Assembly: GCA_035285325.1 (NCBI GenBank)
Contig: JAYKJB010000063.1
Coordinates: 1-64,000 of the forward strand
DNA from: Candidatus Sericytochromatia bacterium
GTDB lineage: Bacteria; Cyanobacteriota; Sericytochromatia; S15B-MN24; JAQBPE01
Reading direction: 5' to 3'
DNA length: 64,000 nucleotides
The position numbers and the translations under genes are program-made. Below are positions 20,301-28,861 of this stretch, in pieces (position 1 is the stretch's first letter; every line of letters starts with the position of its first letter). The notes beneath the pieces are model-generated. The model worked only from the letters and a program-made list of their open reading frames with translations, was not told where the DNA came from and did not search any database.

Positions 20301-22835
20301 GGCGGACCGCGCCAACTCCAGGGCACGATGGGTATGTTCAGCGGCTTCAGTCGGCTTGCCGGTGAAATACAGGATGCGGGAGCTGGTCAGCAACGCTCGC
20401 GCCGCGCCGGCCTCGTCCCCTCCGGCCTGGCAGGTTTCGATCGAGCGATTGGTGAGCGCGAGGGCGGTGGGATAGTCATTGCTCATCTGGGCAACCTTGG
20501 CCGCCGAGGTGAGCAAGCGGCCCAGGTGGAAGGACTCCTGGAGCGTTTCCGCCAGCGGAATGCACACGCCGTAATCCGCCGTGGCTTCCTCGGAGCGACC
20601 GGAGACGCGACAGACGTCCCCTCGCACTCGCCTGTAATGCAACATCAGGTGCTGACGCGGGGTGGGCAGACCTGTCGGGTTTTCGGCTTCCTCGGCCTGC
20701 AGCCATTCAAGCCCGGCGCTGAGGAAGCGGTGCGCTTCCTGGTTGGCGAACAGGTTGGCACTGCGGGTGCCGGCCTCCAGGGCAAATGCCAGCGTTTTTT
20801 CCTTGTCTGCGGCGTGGATGGCGTGGTGCGCGATCGCCGTCACCAGGGCCAGCGGGGCTTCCGAGAGCGGCGTTTCCCCCAGGGTGGCCTCCAGCGCTTC
20901 CGCGATCGCAGCGTGCAGCTGTCCTTTCATGCCAGGCTCCAGGTTGGCGTAGAGCACCTCGCCCAGCTGTCCCTGCACGAACCGATAACCGGCCTCCTCG
21001 GTGCGGACCAGGATCGATTGTTCCGCCAGTTCCGCCAGGGCGTCGAACAGGCGATCTTCGGGAAGACGGGTCACGCGCAGCAGCATGTCCAGGCCGAGTT
21101 CACGCCCGAGCACGGCACCGATGCGCGCAATGGTCAAGGCCGCTTCGCTGAGGGTGGCCAATTTTTCCAGCAACAGGCCTTGCAAGTCGCCGGGCATCTG
21201 TTCCGGCGTCAGCGTGATGTCGCTGTTCCAGCGTCCCTTGCGCTTGCAAAGGGTCTGGTTTCGCACCAGGTGTTCGAGCAGTTTTTCGATGAAAAACGGA
21301 TTGCCTTCCGAGAATGCCGCCATCTGCTCCAGGAACGTCGCGCCGATTTCCGATGAGCCGAGCATGGAGGCGACCATGCCGTGGAGCTGTTCCCCCGCAA
21401 GATTCTCCAGCACGAGGGTCTCCACCAGAGGCAGCCAGGCCGGCTGGCCTTCGGGCGTGCCGCGATGATTCAGCAGGAACAGCAGGGGCGCTTCCCGGTA
21501 ATTCCGCAGCACGTAAGTCAGCAACTCGGTGGAGAGCGGATCCGCCCAGTGACAGTCTTCCAGTACCAGGACGACGCCGCGGCGACTGGCCAAACCCGCC
21601 AGCAGTTCCGAGACGGCCGCCTGCAGGCGCATCTTTTCCTTGGAGGGCGGGTCCAGGTCGGGAGCCGCGACGATGGGGTCCAGTTGTGCCAGCGTGCTCA
21701 GGTCCGGGATCAACTTGACCAGAATCGGCGCCTGGCGGTTGAGCAAATCCGGAACATGCTCCCGAAAGGCCGGCACCAGGCCGCGCAAGATCTCAACGAA
21801 CGGCCCATAGGGCGCCGTGCCCTGTTCATACGACGCTCCCACGACGAAGGGATGGTTTCGCATCTGGACCGCGAAGCGAAACTCGTTGACCAGGCGACTC
21901 TTGCCGACGCCGGCTGGTCCACTCAGCAACAGGGCACCGGCCGGCAGCCCCTGGCTCAAGCGTTCCAGGCCCTGGCTCAGGCGGTCGAGTTCGGCGGCTC
22001 GGCCCACGAACGAGGGCGAGAGCAGCACCGCGCCGGACGTTTCTCCCACGTCGATGCCGAGATCCTCCAGGACGTCGTACGCGGACTGATAGCGCGCCGG
22101 TGCATCCTTTTCCAGCAATTTATGGATGACCCTCTCCCAGACAGGGTCGACCTGAGGATTCAGCTCTCGCAGCGGGGTCGGCGCTTGCTTCAGATGGGCT
22201 TGAATCAGCGCCACTGGCTCTTGATCCGTGAAGGGCAGGCGGCCTGCCAGCATCTGGTAGCCCAGGCATCCCATGGAATACAGGTCGACGCGCTGGTCCA
22301 GGCGGCCCCCCCGTGCCATTTCCGGGGCCATGTAACCCAGCGTGCCCTTGATCGTGCCGCAGGCGCCGCCCGCGCGCTCCATCAATCCGAAGTCCATGAG
22401 GCGCACTTCCCCATCGGGTCGCACGCGCGCGTTCTCATCCTTGATGTCGCAATGAACGAAGCCTTGCTGGTGGAGGTAACCTAGCGCCAGCATCAGCTGG
22501 CTGAACACGCTGCGGAAGGTCTCGTTGTCCAGCGGCAGCATCTCATCGAGGCCTTGGCCGGGCACCACTTCCATCGTGAGGAAGGGCGAGCCATCCGGAA
22601 GTTGGCCGAAATCGTACACCGCACAGCAGTTGGGATGGCGCAGCGCCGCCATCTGGCGAAACTCTTGCTTGAATTGCAAGATCGCTTCTTCCGACGCACC
22701 CAGCTTGGAGGAGAGGACCTTGAGCGCGACTTCCTGATGTGTGGTGGTGTCCTCGACAAGGTTCACCAGGCCCATGCCGCCCTCTCCGAGCTTTTTGATC
22801 ACTCGGTAGCGACTTGCAATGACTTCGCTGGTCAT
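17376..22835 (-). CDS. Ser/Thr kinase - AAA - TPR - GAF-GAF - diguanylate cyclase
   Basis: The product is about 1819 aa. The kinase (about 10-265) has GEGGMGLV, lysine in ALKVLS, HCDIKDENA (HCD, not HRD) and DFG. The AAA/STAND ATPase has P-loop GPAGVGKSRLVNE and Walker B VLVLEDCHWAD. A long TPR array follows, then two GAF domains and a C-terminal GGDEF domain (about 1640-1810). The GGDEF domain is intact: MLDVDHFKKFND, FGGEEF, and an RASD inhibitory I-site exactly five residues before GGEEF. It should therefore make cyclic di-GMP with product feedback. ATG 22835 has GAGG 5 nt upstream and starts just before the kinase. It is a paralogue of the genes at 1 and 3461, the only one ending in a cyclase. 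Kinase target and GAF ligands are unknown. Confidence 0.9.
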   Translation of the reverse strand: MTSEVIASRYRVIKKLGEGGMGLVNLVEDTTTHQEVALKVLSSKLGASEEAILQFKQEFRQMAALRHPNCCAVYDFGQLPDGSPFLTMEVVPGQGLDEMLPLDNETFRSVFSQLMLALGYLHQQGFVHCDIKDENARVRPDGEVRLMDFGLMERAGGACGTIKGTLGYMAPEMARGGRLDQRVDLYSMGCLGYQMLAGRLPFTDQEPVALIQAHLKQAPTPLRELNPQVDPVWERVIHKLLEKDAPARYQSAYDVLEDLGIDVGETSGAVLLSPSFVGRAAELDRLSQGLERLSQGLPAGALLLSGPAGVGKSRLVNEFRFAVQMRNHPFVVGASYEQGTAPYGPFVEILRGLVPAFREHVPDLLNRQAPILVKLIPDLSTLAQLDPIVAAPDLDPPSKEKMRLQAAVSELLAGLASRRGVVLVLEDCHWADPLSTELLTYVLRNYREAPLLFLLNHRGTPEGQPAWLPLVETLVLENLAGEQLHGMVASMLGSSEIGATFLEQMAAFSEGNPFFIEKLLEHLVRNQTLCKRKGRWNSDITLTPEQMPGDLQGLLLEKLATLSEAALTIARIGAVLGRELGLDMLLRVTRLPEDRLFDALAELAEQSILVRTEEAGYRFVQGQLGEVLYANLEPGMKGQLHAAIAEALEATLGETPLSEAPLALVTAIAHHAIHAADKEKTLAFALEAGTRSANLFANQEAHRFLSAGLEWLQAEEAENPTGLPTPRQHLMLHYRRVRGDVCRVSGRSEEATADYGVCIPLAETLQESFHLGRLLTSAAKVAQMSNDYPTALALTNRSIETCQAGGDEAGAARALLTSSRILYFTGKPTEAAEHTHRALELARSAQVPAYIGEALGFAGLMYVSGDPDKLEEGENNLKEAVDILSAVGDRVGLNNAYNLLGNAQNMQGNFDAAWETFQQNKKICVEIGLRDEEIFAILNLAITAYERGQYRDTIELAREANGIATSLNSKFPLGMAFTLEACASTYLGDMSQGLELAGTALELAREIKNKYLEALVLQYTLEIQLQLGRLEQARATGQALTALIQETGNTEPESRMQAMLGEVLVRLGKSDTGVNLVTQSLEASRKARAKGNQVRALRTLAWCELQAGQLERACALAEEARTMALTIGAQHQGMLASLLQGEVLLRLGQADQAALCFEHAKQGAEALGTPLQRAAALHGLASVNPYQRVNKQRFVEAQKVFRTLLEDFDDEARRHFVSLPERLRIQGAEALLGLAPASGEAVTGGAPGERLIRMARELADLASQVAAQHSENNATEDTLLRLERVLDYAESLTELRDPEQALSRALDGLMSEVKAERAYLMIEADFFTGQIMRHIRPDGGYQADWALATQLITQARTSGNGAWVEDAPTDPRTAEAVKTNSLRVQTAMAVPVRLGQAVVGELYLDRETADGLAYQDEDLRFVSRLADQACIAVRNAARAAQMAQRSRQLEMLNQLAEKINETLVVEEVLNLVVRLTLEVTHAERGFLMLLDELAGEHQLVCKAAFDRDGKALLEERISRSICDKVLTTGQAITVVDALADEEFQTSKSIMSLNLRTLMCVPLQAKGRNLGVLYVDSQAVVSTFSERDLDLLRAIAGHSSGAIENATLYTRLNQRADELEKALDMYRRAEHEASTDVLTGLYNRRFFQDQSSREIELSKRQHRNMAVIMLDVDHFKKFNDTHGHAIGDEVLKVVGKILPQSVRASDLPCRFGGEEFVILCPDTDSPGACTVAERIREAISEVELVDLEGKPVGRITASLGVASLLPTDERVAELLERADTALYACKAGGRNQVQSWQEGMLSPEELKKQESQAKASQASH

Positions 22836-22964
22836 GGAACCTCGACGCTGGTGTGTCACGCGGCTGGCGGCGGCAGGCCGGCCCGCCATGCTGAGAATAC
22901 CCCCACAGGTGAGTCGCTTAACACCCGTTTTCAAGGCCGCTCCGGGAGGGTGAGAGCTTTTCCC

Positions 22965-24374
22965 CTACTTCTTTTCCGCCTCCTTGACCGGCCGCCATTC
23001 CAGGCCAAGCCAGACCGTGTTCTCGTTGTTGGAGATGGGGCGGGCCCACTGCGCCATGAGACCGTACTGGCTTTCTCCCAGGGGGAAGTAGCTGGCTCCC
23101 AGCCGGATATGTGGCCTGAACGGGTCGAAGAGCTGCCCCATCAGCGTGACCCGGTCCGTCAGACCGTAGTCCAGGCCCACCCCGATTTTCGAGCGAATCA
23201 GCCCGAAATGGTATCCGGCAGGCCCCCACACTTTGGTGTCACCCAGAGACAGGTTGAAGAAGTTCCCTTCGCCGACCTGCTCGATGCCCGCTGCAATCGT
23301 GTTGTTGGCCACCCGCATCCTGACGCCCAGATTCGCCGCCAGGCCGGTGCCGTCCGGTTTGTTCAAGCCCACCGCCTGAACCTGCGGCTCGATCGCGATG
23401 CCGTCGAAGTTTTTCGATTCCGTCAGGGCCGTGGCACCGGTGACCCGCGCCGTCAGGTCGCGGATGTTGCGCACGGTGTCTTTGAGGTCGCGCTGAATCT
23501 CGGGATCGCCCGCCGTCGAATTGAGGGTCGTGGCGAGCTGGTCGAGCCGGTGAATCAGGCTGCGCAGATCCTGCACGGCGCGCTGATTGGCCGCGGTTTG
23601 CTGCGGTCCGAGCAGCACCTCGTAATTCCTGACCAGGCCACGCGAGAGGGTCCGCATGTCGCCGATAATTCCGGCGACCTCCTGCGGCGTCGTGGCGGCG
23701 GCGAGTTCGTTGGCGTGAGTGGCGAGCTGATTCACCGTTTTCAGCAACTGGGAGATGTCGCGCGGGGTCGCCTCCAAACCTTTCAGGATACCCTCGGCCT
23801 GGTTGCCGAGCCGATTGACCGTCTCGGTCGTGTTGGCCAGGTTCTCCGCGGTCTTGGCGAAGAGTCGCTCGAACTTCTTCGGGTCGACCGACTTGCGGAA
23901 GGATTCGAAGGTGTCCGTGACCTCGTCCAGCACCAGTTCCAAGCGCGAGGGGTCCTCCCCTCGCACGGCCTCCTGCGGTTTCAGCCAGACAATCGGCACC
24001 GGGCTCGGAGCGGGCTGCCCCTTCATCTGGAGGGGTGGCTTGGGGGGGAAGATCTCCAGCGCCTTTTCACCGATGATGCCCAGCGACATGATCTTGTAGC
24101 GTCCGTTCTTGGGCAGCTGGGTCTCGCTGTCATTGACGTGTACCGTGACTTCCACCAGTGCCCCCCGAGGGTCCAGGTGCTTCACGCGTCCGATTCTCAG
24201 ACCCATGTAGCGCACGTTGGCGCCCGGCAAGAGCCCCGCCACGTCCCCGAAGCGCACGGTGAAGTCATAGCCGGTGGGGCGCAGCGAAAAACTGGTCAGC
24301 CAGCTGAGCCCCACCCCGATCGCGATCAGGGAGGCAAGGGTCGCGGCACCGACTTTGGCAGCGGGAGAAATCAC
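22965..24374 (-). CDS. mlaD: MlaD-like MCE protein with a C-terminal beta domain
   Basis: The 469-aa protein has one N-terminal membrane anchor (about 8-30), an MCE domain (about 35-115; GLLPGANVRYMGLRIGRV is diagnostic), a long helical region with coiled-coil character (140-320), and a C-terminal part of about 140 residues made of alternating strands that looks like a small beta barrel (GVGLDYGLTDRVTLMGQ). MCE proteins ring and carry phospholipid across the periplasm with an MlaFE transporter. The start is GTG with GAGG 8 nt before it. It is encoded 104 bp after mlaF. It is longer than E. coli MlaD (about 180 aa), and the barrel-like tail could contact the outer membrane (inference). Confidence 0.88.
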   Translation of the reverse strand: MISPAAKVGAATLASLIAIGVGLSWLTSFSLRPTGYDFTVRFGDVAGLLPGANVRYMGLRIGRVKHLDPRGALVEVTVHVNDSETQLPKNGRYKIMSLGIIGEKALEIFPPKPPLQMKGQPAPSPVPIVWLKPQEAVRGEDPSRLELVLDEVTDTFESFRKSVDPKKFERLFAKTAENLANTTETVNRLGNQAEGILKGLEATPRDISQLLKTVNQLATHANELAAATTPQEVAGIIGDMRTLSRGLVRNYEVLLGPQQTAANQRAVQDLRSLIHRLDQLATTLNSTAGDPEIQRDLKDTVRNIRDLTARVTGATALTESKNFDGIAIEPQVQAVGLNKPDGTGLAANLGVRMRVANNTIAAGIEQVGEGNFFNLSLGDTKVWGPAGYHFGLIRSKIGVGLDYGLTDRVTLMGQLFDPFRPHIRLGASYFPLGESQYGLMAQWARPISNNENTVWLGLEWRPVKEAEKK

Positions 24375-24434
24375 GGTGGAGGCCTCGGAGTGGGGTCTGG
24401 GGTGAGGATCCCGGGCAGAGATGGATTGGCTGCC

Positions 24435-24459
24435 CTCGCCCTCCGGGAACCTGGGCGAG
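24435..24459 (-). other. Hairpin between mlaF and mlaD
   Basis: CTCGCCC and GGGCGAG form a 7-bp stem around an 11-nt loop in the 104-bp gap. There is no U-tract, so I do not call it a terminator. It may modulate expression of mlaD relative to mlaF. Confidence 0.35.
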
Positions 24460-24478
24460 CGGTCAGACGGTCGAGGGG

Positions 24479-25237
24479 TCAGTCGCCCGTGAGGTCCTGA
24501 GTGACGACGCCGTCGAGAAAGTGCCGGATCAGGGGGACCTGGGTGGCGCGCATCTCATCGGGCGTGCCACTGCCGACGACCTGTCCCTGATACAGCATGG
24601 TGATGTGGTCCCCGCAGAAAATGGTGCTGTGCTGGTGCGTCACCACGATCGAAGTGGCCTGCGTGTCGCGGGTCAGGCCCACAATCAGCTTTTCAATCAC
24701 GGTGCTGGTGATCGGGTCGAGGCCCGTGGTCGGTTCGTCATACAGGATCGTGCCCGGATCCCGCGCGATCGCCCGGGCCAGGCTGACGCGTTTCTGCATC
24801 CCGCCGCTGAGGTTGGCAGGGTAGAGATGCTCCACCCCAGGCAGGTTCACACGGGCGAGCTTCTCCGCCACGATGCGCTCCAGCTCCGGGCGGGGCACCT
24901 CGAGATGCTCGGCAATCGGGAAGGCCACGTTTTCTCCGATCGTCATCGAATCGAAGAGGGCACCGGCCTGAAAGACGAAGCCCAGCTGCTGCCGGTACGA
25001 TTTCATCTCGTCGGCGGACAGGCGGGTGATGTCCCGCCCGTCGACCCAGACCTTGCCGCGGGTGGGCCTCAGCAAGCCCGCCACGAGGCGCAGGACCGTG
25101 CTCTTGCCACAACCGGACGGCCCGATCACCACGCTGGTGCGTCCGGGCAGAAAGGTCAGATTGATGCCCGTCAGAATCTGGCGCGGGCCAAAGGCCATGT
25201 GGACATCTTCGAGTCGGATGGTGGGGCCCTGGCTCAT
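24479..25237 (-). CDS. mlaF: MlaF-type ABC transporter ATPase
   Basis: The 252-aa ATPase energises the MlaE permease for lipid transport at the inner membrane. It has Walker A (GPSGCGKSTVLR), Q-loop (GFVFQAGALFDSMT, typical of the Mla/MCE group), signature LSGGMQKR, Walker B with catalytic Glu (TILYDEPTTGLDP) and the switch His (VVTHQHS). ATG 25237 overlaps the mlaE stop (ATGA), so the two are coupled. Length and motifs match the MlaF/Ttg2A family. Confidence 0.93.
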   Translation of the reverse strand: MSQGPTIRLEDVHMAFGPRQILTGINLTFLPGRTSVVIGPSGCGKSTVLRLVAGLLRPTRGKVWVDGRDITRLSADEMKSYRQQLGFVFQAGALFDSMTIGENVAFPIAEHLEVPRPELERIVAEKLARVNLPGVEHLYPANLSGGMQKRVSLARAIARDPGTILYDEPTTGLDPITSTVIEKLIVGLTRDTQATSIVVTHQHSTIFCGDHITMLYQGQVVGSGTPDEMRATQVPLIRHFLDGVVTQDLTGD

Positions 25238-26022
25238 CGCAGGCCTCCCCCCGGAAAGAGCACCAGGCTCAGGAAGTAATTCAGCACGAAGATCGCGATC
25301 ATGCTGTGGACCACCGAGTTGGTGGTGGCCTCGCCCACGCCCTGGGCGCCTTTCTTGGCGTTCAGGCCTTGATGACAGCCGATCACGGCAATCAGGAAGC
25401 CGAAAATGCCGGCCTTGAACATCCCCTTGAAGACGTCGGCGGGGACCAGAAATCCCTGAATCGAGTTGAGGAACAAGGCCGACGAGATGCCCATCATCTT
25501 GGTGGCCACCAGCCATCCGCCGGCGGCCCCGATCAGCAGGCCGAGGCCCGTCAGCAACGGGACCATCACCATGCAGGCAATCACCCGTGGCACGACCAGA
25601 TAGCGGCCAGGGTCGACGGCAAAGGCTTCCAGCGCGTCGATCTGTTCGGTGACTTTCATCGACCCCAGTTCGGCGGCGATCGCCGAACCCACACGACCCG
25701 CGATCACCACGCTGACCAGGATGGGGGCCAACTCTCGCGCGAGGGCGATCGAGACCACCCCGCCGATGGCGGTGGTCGCCCCGTACTTGATGAACTCATG
25801 GGTGATCTGCAGGGTGAAGACCATGCCCACCGAGAGCGAGATCAGCAAGGCGATCGGCAGGGAGTCGACGCCGATGAAGGCCAGCTGGGTCACGGCGTTG
25901 CGGTGGTGAATCTGGCCCGTGAGCAGGAGACGCAAGGCGCGCAGGCCCAAGGTCGTCAGGTTCCCGAAAAATTCGAGGAACCCGAGGGTTTTCATCCCAA
26001 CTGCTTCAAGGGCTTTGATCAA
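25234..26022 (-). CDS. mlaE: MlaE-type lipid ABC transporter permease
   Basis: The 262-aa permease has five or six membrane helices and the MlaE/YrbE signature ELGSMKVTEQIDALEAF. It forms the inner-membrane channel for phospholipid exchange with the MCE protein. The start is uncertain. TTG at 26022 gives MIKALEAVGMKTL; an ATG at 25995 would remove nine residues and leave the interface helix. Neither has a strong ribosome-binding site. It lies first in an mlaE-mlaF-mlaD series behind the DUF2993 gene. Confidence 0.92.
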   Translation of the reverse strand: MIKALEAVGMKTLGFLEFFGNLTTLGLRALRLLLTGQIHHRNAVTQLAFIGVDSLPIALLISLSVGMVFTLQITHEFIKYGATTAIGGVVSIALARELAPILVSVVIAGRVGSAIAAELGSMKVTEQIDALEAFAVDPGRYLVVPRVIACMVMVPLLTGLGLLIGAAGGWLVATKMMGISSALFLNSIQGFLVPADVFKGMFKAGIFGFLIAVIGCHQGLNAKKGAQGVGEATTNSVVHSMIAIFVLNYFLSLVLFPGGGLR

Positions 26023-26083
26023 GGGCCAGGGCTCGTGCCAATGCGGGGCGGTCCGGAGGCATCCCGCACACCGACCGGGCCTT

Positions 26084-26944
26084 TTATTCCCGCGGGTCGG
26101 GGGTCTGTTGCAGGCCTGTCGAAGCTGGTTGTTCGGGAGCGGCCGGAAAACCCGCCGGACGCAACCAAGGGGCCGGGTCTGCGGGGAGGGTCCCGACCAG
26201 TTCCACCTTCAGGAGCGGGCTGATCACTTCAAGACCCTGAAAGCGCCAGCCGTCCCCCGGCAGCGGCAGCGTGGCCAGGTCCAGCCGGGCTTCCAGGGTT
26301 CGCAGCATCGCTTTCAGCACGACCCCAGGAATGCGACGGCCGGCCCACGTCGCCTCGGCCCCGGCCAGTCGGATGCGGTGTCCGTCCGGAGATTCCGGCA
26401 CTGCTGTCACGACGATCGGCAGAGGCGCGCCTCGGGCCGCCACCACCTCGGCCTGCAATTGCAGGCGTCCGTCACTCAGCTGGACCTTCAAGGCTTGCAG
26501 CCGGGCGCGCTCACCGAGTTTTTTCTTCAGGGGCAGCGGGACGGCGAATCCATCCGGAATGGCGATCGCCACGGCCTGACGGAGCCAGGCCGTCAGCGTC
26601 TCCTCGCTCGCCGCGACCTGGAGCGAGATCGGGGCCGGGGCGAGCAGAGCCGGGGGCTGCAGCCCCATCAGGGCCTGGCTCGTCAGACGCAGGTCGGTCA
26701 GTTGAAGCGTCATCTCGGGCAGGGGCAGACCCGACCAGGCGGCCTGGCGCAGGCGGACCGTCATCGCCGGCACGTGGCCACGGGGCAGATCGAGCAACGG
26801 GTCGGCCTCCAGCTGCACCTCGACCTGGGCACGCTCACCGCCCCGCCCTTGGAGTTCAGTGGCCACATGATCCGCCAGCACCCCCGGGGCCATCGCGCTC
26901 AACGCCAGGGTCAGGATTGCGGCCAGGGTCGCCTGCAACATCAT
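26084..26944 (-). CDS. DUF2993 (LmeA-like) lipid-binding protein
   Basis: The 286-aa protein has a signal peptide (MMLQATLAAILTLALSAMAP) and the DUF2993 pattern: an N-terminal helix ending in HVATELQ, repeated strands with a PAMTVRLRQAAWSGLPLP segment, and a second similar half. LmeA-type proteins bind phospholipid in the cell envelope; the family is frequent in Cyanobacteria and Actinobacteria. The gene starts 4 bp after the SLH porin and precedes mlaE by about 60 bp, which fits a role in outer-membrane lipid supply. The C-terminal 35 residues are Pro-rich and probably disordered. Confidence 0.78.
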   Translation of the reverse strand: MMLQATLAAILTLALSAMAPGVLADHVATELQGRGGERAQVEVQLEADPLLDLPRGHVPAMTVRLRQAAWSGLPLPEMTLQLTDLRLTSQALMGLQPPALLAPAPISLQVAASEETLTAWLRQAVAIAIPDGFAVPLPLKKKLGERARLQALKVQLSDGRLQLQAEVVAARGAPLPIVVTAVPESPDGHRIRLAGAEATWAGRRIPGVVLKAMLRTLEARLDLATLPLPGDGWRFQGLEVISPLLKVELVGTLPADPAPWLRPAGFPAAPEQPASTGLQQTPDPRE

Positions 26945-26948
26945 CGCC

Positions 26949-28418
26949 TCAAAAGTCCTTGCTGATCCCGAGGGTGGCGCCCAGCATGGTCTGGCTGCCA
27001 CCGCTCAGGGCTGGGCTCAGCCACATGCCGAGGCCGCCCTCCAGGGCCCACTGGTCGACCAACCGATAGCGGGCCCGCCCGTCGAGATCCAGCCCCAGTC
27101 GCGTCAGACTCTGAGGACCTCTCGGCAGGTTATAGCTCTGGAAGAGGGGCAGGAGCAGCGCTCGCCCAAACACGTCGAGATCGGCCGAGGCCCGGTAGGC
27201 AAAGGCGGCCCCAGGGCCGAGGCCCATGTAAGTCTTGTCTGCCGACAGGTAATACTGGCTGACCAGTTGCCCCGTGAGGTTGAACTGAGAGCGCCACAGG
27301 GCGCCGCCGCCCACGGCCAGCTCCCAGTCGGCTTCCTGGTTGAGTCGGTACCACGCGGCCCCGGAAAGGGTCGTGTCCAGCATGTCGACCGGGGTGGCTC
27401 GTCCCTGGTGGGGGATGTCGAAACCCAGGTAAGCCGTGCGCAGCTGGGCGCTTCCCCCCCATGGGCCTTGCCAGTACTCCCCGCTGGCTCCACCGCCCCC
27501 GAGCATCGACCCCGAAAACTGTGGTGGTTCTCCCGTCGTCACGGCGCCGGTCTGGCGGGGCAGATCCTCGTTGTACAGCAGGATCAAGGAACCGTTCAGC
27601 TGGCCGCGGGTTTGCCATAGCGGGCGCTGCATCCCGCTGCGGGGCTGCGTTGTGGGGAGGGCGCTGGCGGTCTGAGCAGGCAACGTCGCCGCAGGGGTCG
27701 GCGTTGGCAGGCCGGCAGGACCGCCGTCCGGGGGACGACTAGCCAGCGGCGCAGGCGTGGGTTGAGATGCCTCCTGCAGCTCCCGTTCAACCGCCGGGTT
27801 CAGATAGGGCAAGGCCTTGATCAGCATGCCGAGCAGCTGAAACCGGGTCACGGTGTTCTGCGGAAAAAATCGACTGCCAGGCCGGCTGTCGAGCAGGGCA
27901 TAGCGGTTCACGATCCGGTCCAGCGTGCCGAACAGCGGGGAGCCGGCCGGCACATCGGCAAAAAAGACCGCCTGGCGCCGGCGCGCCGGTGGCGAGACGC
28001 CGTTCTTTTCCAGCAGGGTGTCGAAGGCCTCGACCAGTTCCTCACGGGAGACCCCCGCATCTCCTCGAAACAGGCCCGGCTTGGGGCCTTTCATCAACTC
28101 GAAGCCCAGCACCCGCTGAACGTCGCGCGTGGCTTCGTGACCAGGCGGCATGTCATTGAGCACCACGAAGGTGGCCGGTGGTCCGCCCTCCCGATAGAGC
28201 GCGCTGATCGTCTGGGCCAGTTCGTAGCGTGTCAGCGGGACCTCTCCGGCGAAGTCGACCGGTGTGCGACCGCCCATGAGGCGGTGGTCGGCCAGCACGC
28301 TCGCCGGCACGCGGGCCCAGTGGCCCGGCGGAATGTCTCGGAACTCCACGGCCGCCTGGGCGGCGCCACTGGCGAGCAGGCTGAAAATGAGGGCGGCAGG
28401 CAGACAGCGCGACAGCAT
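26949..28418 (-). CDS. SLH-domain outer-membrane beta-barrel protein
   Basis: The 489-aa protein has a signal peptide (cleavage after AAQA, about residue 22). Three SLH-like repeats follow (about 25-200), recognisable from PPGHWARVPASVLADHRLM, the RYELAQTI turn and RFQLLGMLIKAL. After a Pro/Thr-rich linker (220-270) comes a C-terminal barrel of amphipathic strands ending in phenylalanine (GISKDF), the usual outer-membrane insertion signal. Cyanobacterial SLH porins have the same order, anchoring to pyrogenic cell-wall glycan. There is no Shine-Dalgarno; a perfect -10 box lies 8 nt before the ATG, so the mRNA is probably leaderless. Confidence 0.82.
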   Translation of the reverse strand: MLSRCLPAALIFSLLASGAAQAAVEFRDIPPGHWARVPASVLADHRLMGGRTPVDFAGEVPLTRYELAQTISALYREGGPPATFVVLNDMPPGHEATRDVQRVLGFELMKGPKPGLFRGDAGVSREELVEAFDTLLEKNGVSPPARRRQAVFFADVPAGSPLFGTLDRIVNRYALLDSRPGSRFFPQNTVTRFQLLGMLIKALPYLNPAVERELQEASQPTPAPLASRPPDGGPAGLPTPTPAATLPAQTASALPTTQPRSGMQRPLWQTRGQLNGSLILLYNEDLPRQTGAVTTGEPPQFSGSMLGGGGASGEYWQGPWGGSAQLRTAYLGFDIPHQGRATPVDMLDTTLSGAAWYRLNQEADWELAVGGGALWRSQFNLTGQLVSQYYLSADKTYMGLGPGAAFAYRASADLDVFGRALLLPLFQSYNLPRGPQSLTRLGLDLDGRARYRLVDQWALEGGLGMWLSPALSGGSQTMLGATLGISKDF

Positions 28419-28426
28419 GGCGCCCC

Positions 28427-28432
28427 ATTATA
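28427..28432 (-). promoter_or_regulatory. -10 box giving a leaderless SLH-porin mRNA
   Basis: TATAAT on the minus strand ends 8 nt before the ATG at 28418. Transcription would begin at or next to the start codon. No -35 match lies at the right distance. Confidence 0.5.
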
Positions 28433-28492
28433 GCCTCATCTGCGCTCGATTGCGGGGTTCCTGGGCACTGGTCGGCCGAACGGGGCTCGCGT

Positions 28493-28861
28493 TCAGGGGA
28501 ACGGCAGCCCCGACAGCCGGTCGCCCAGCTGGACCCCAGCCTGCTGCAGGCGCCCGGCCGGTAGTTCCAGCACGGCGTGTGCCCCTCGGACCGGCCAATC
28601 CATCTGCCATGGGCGCATCGCGTGCCGCATGGCCAGGACCTCGCCGAGATGACTGAGGTACAGCACGTCGATGGCATAGCGCATGCCGAAACAGTGCACG
28701 GCGTTGCAGGGGATGAGCAGCAACCCCTCGGCCGCCGCCAGGGGAGGGCCCGCCAGCAGACCGACCAGGCGTTGCCAGGCGGTATCGGCCACGCGCGCGC
28801 GCAAAGCCAATGGCTGTCCCGTTCGAACGAGGGTCAGGCAGAGCGCGGCCGCCGGGCTCAA
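28493..28861 (-). CDS. DUF192 family protein
   Basis: The 122-aa protein fits DUF192: a core with RLVGLLAGPPLAAAEGLLLI, a CFGMRYAIDVLYLS segment where most members read WMKNT.xxLDxxF, and a C-terminal VLELPAGRLQQAGVQLGD. DUF192 proteins are small beta barrels of unknown function that often lie next to secretion or envelope genes. It starts at TTG with GGAG 6 nt upstream; TTGA overlaps the tadC stop, so it is the last gene of the Tad transcript. It lacks an obvious signal peptide, unlike many relatives. Confidence 0.75.
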   Translation of the reverse strand: MSPAAALCLTLVRTGQPLALRARVADTAWQRLVGLLAGPPLAAAEGLLLIPCNAVHCFGMRYAIDVLYLSHLGEVLAMRHAMRPWQMDWPVRGAHAVLELPAGRLQQAGVQLGDRLSGLPFP

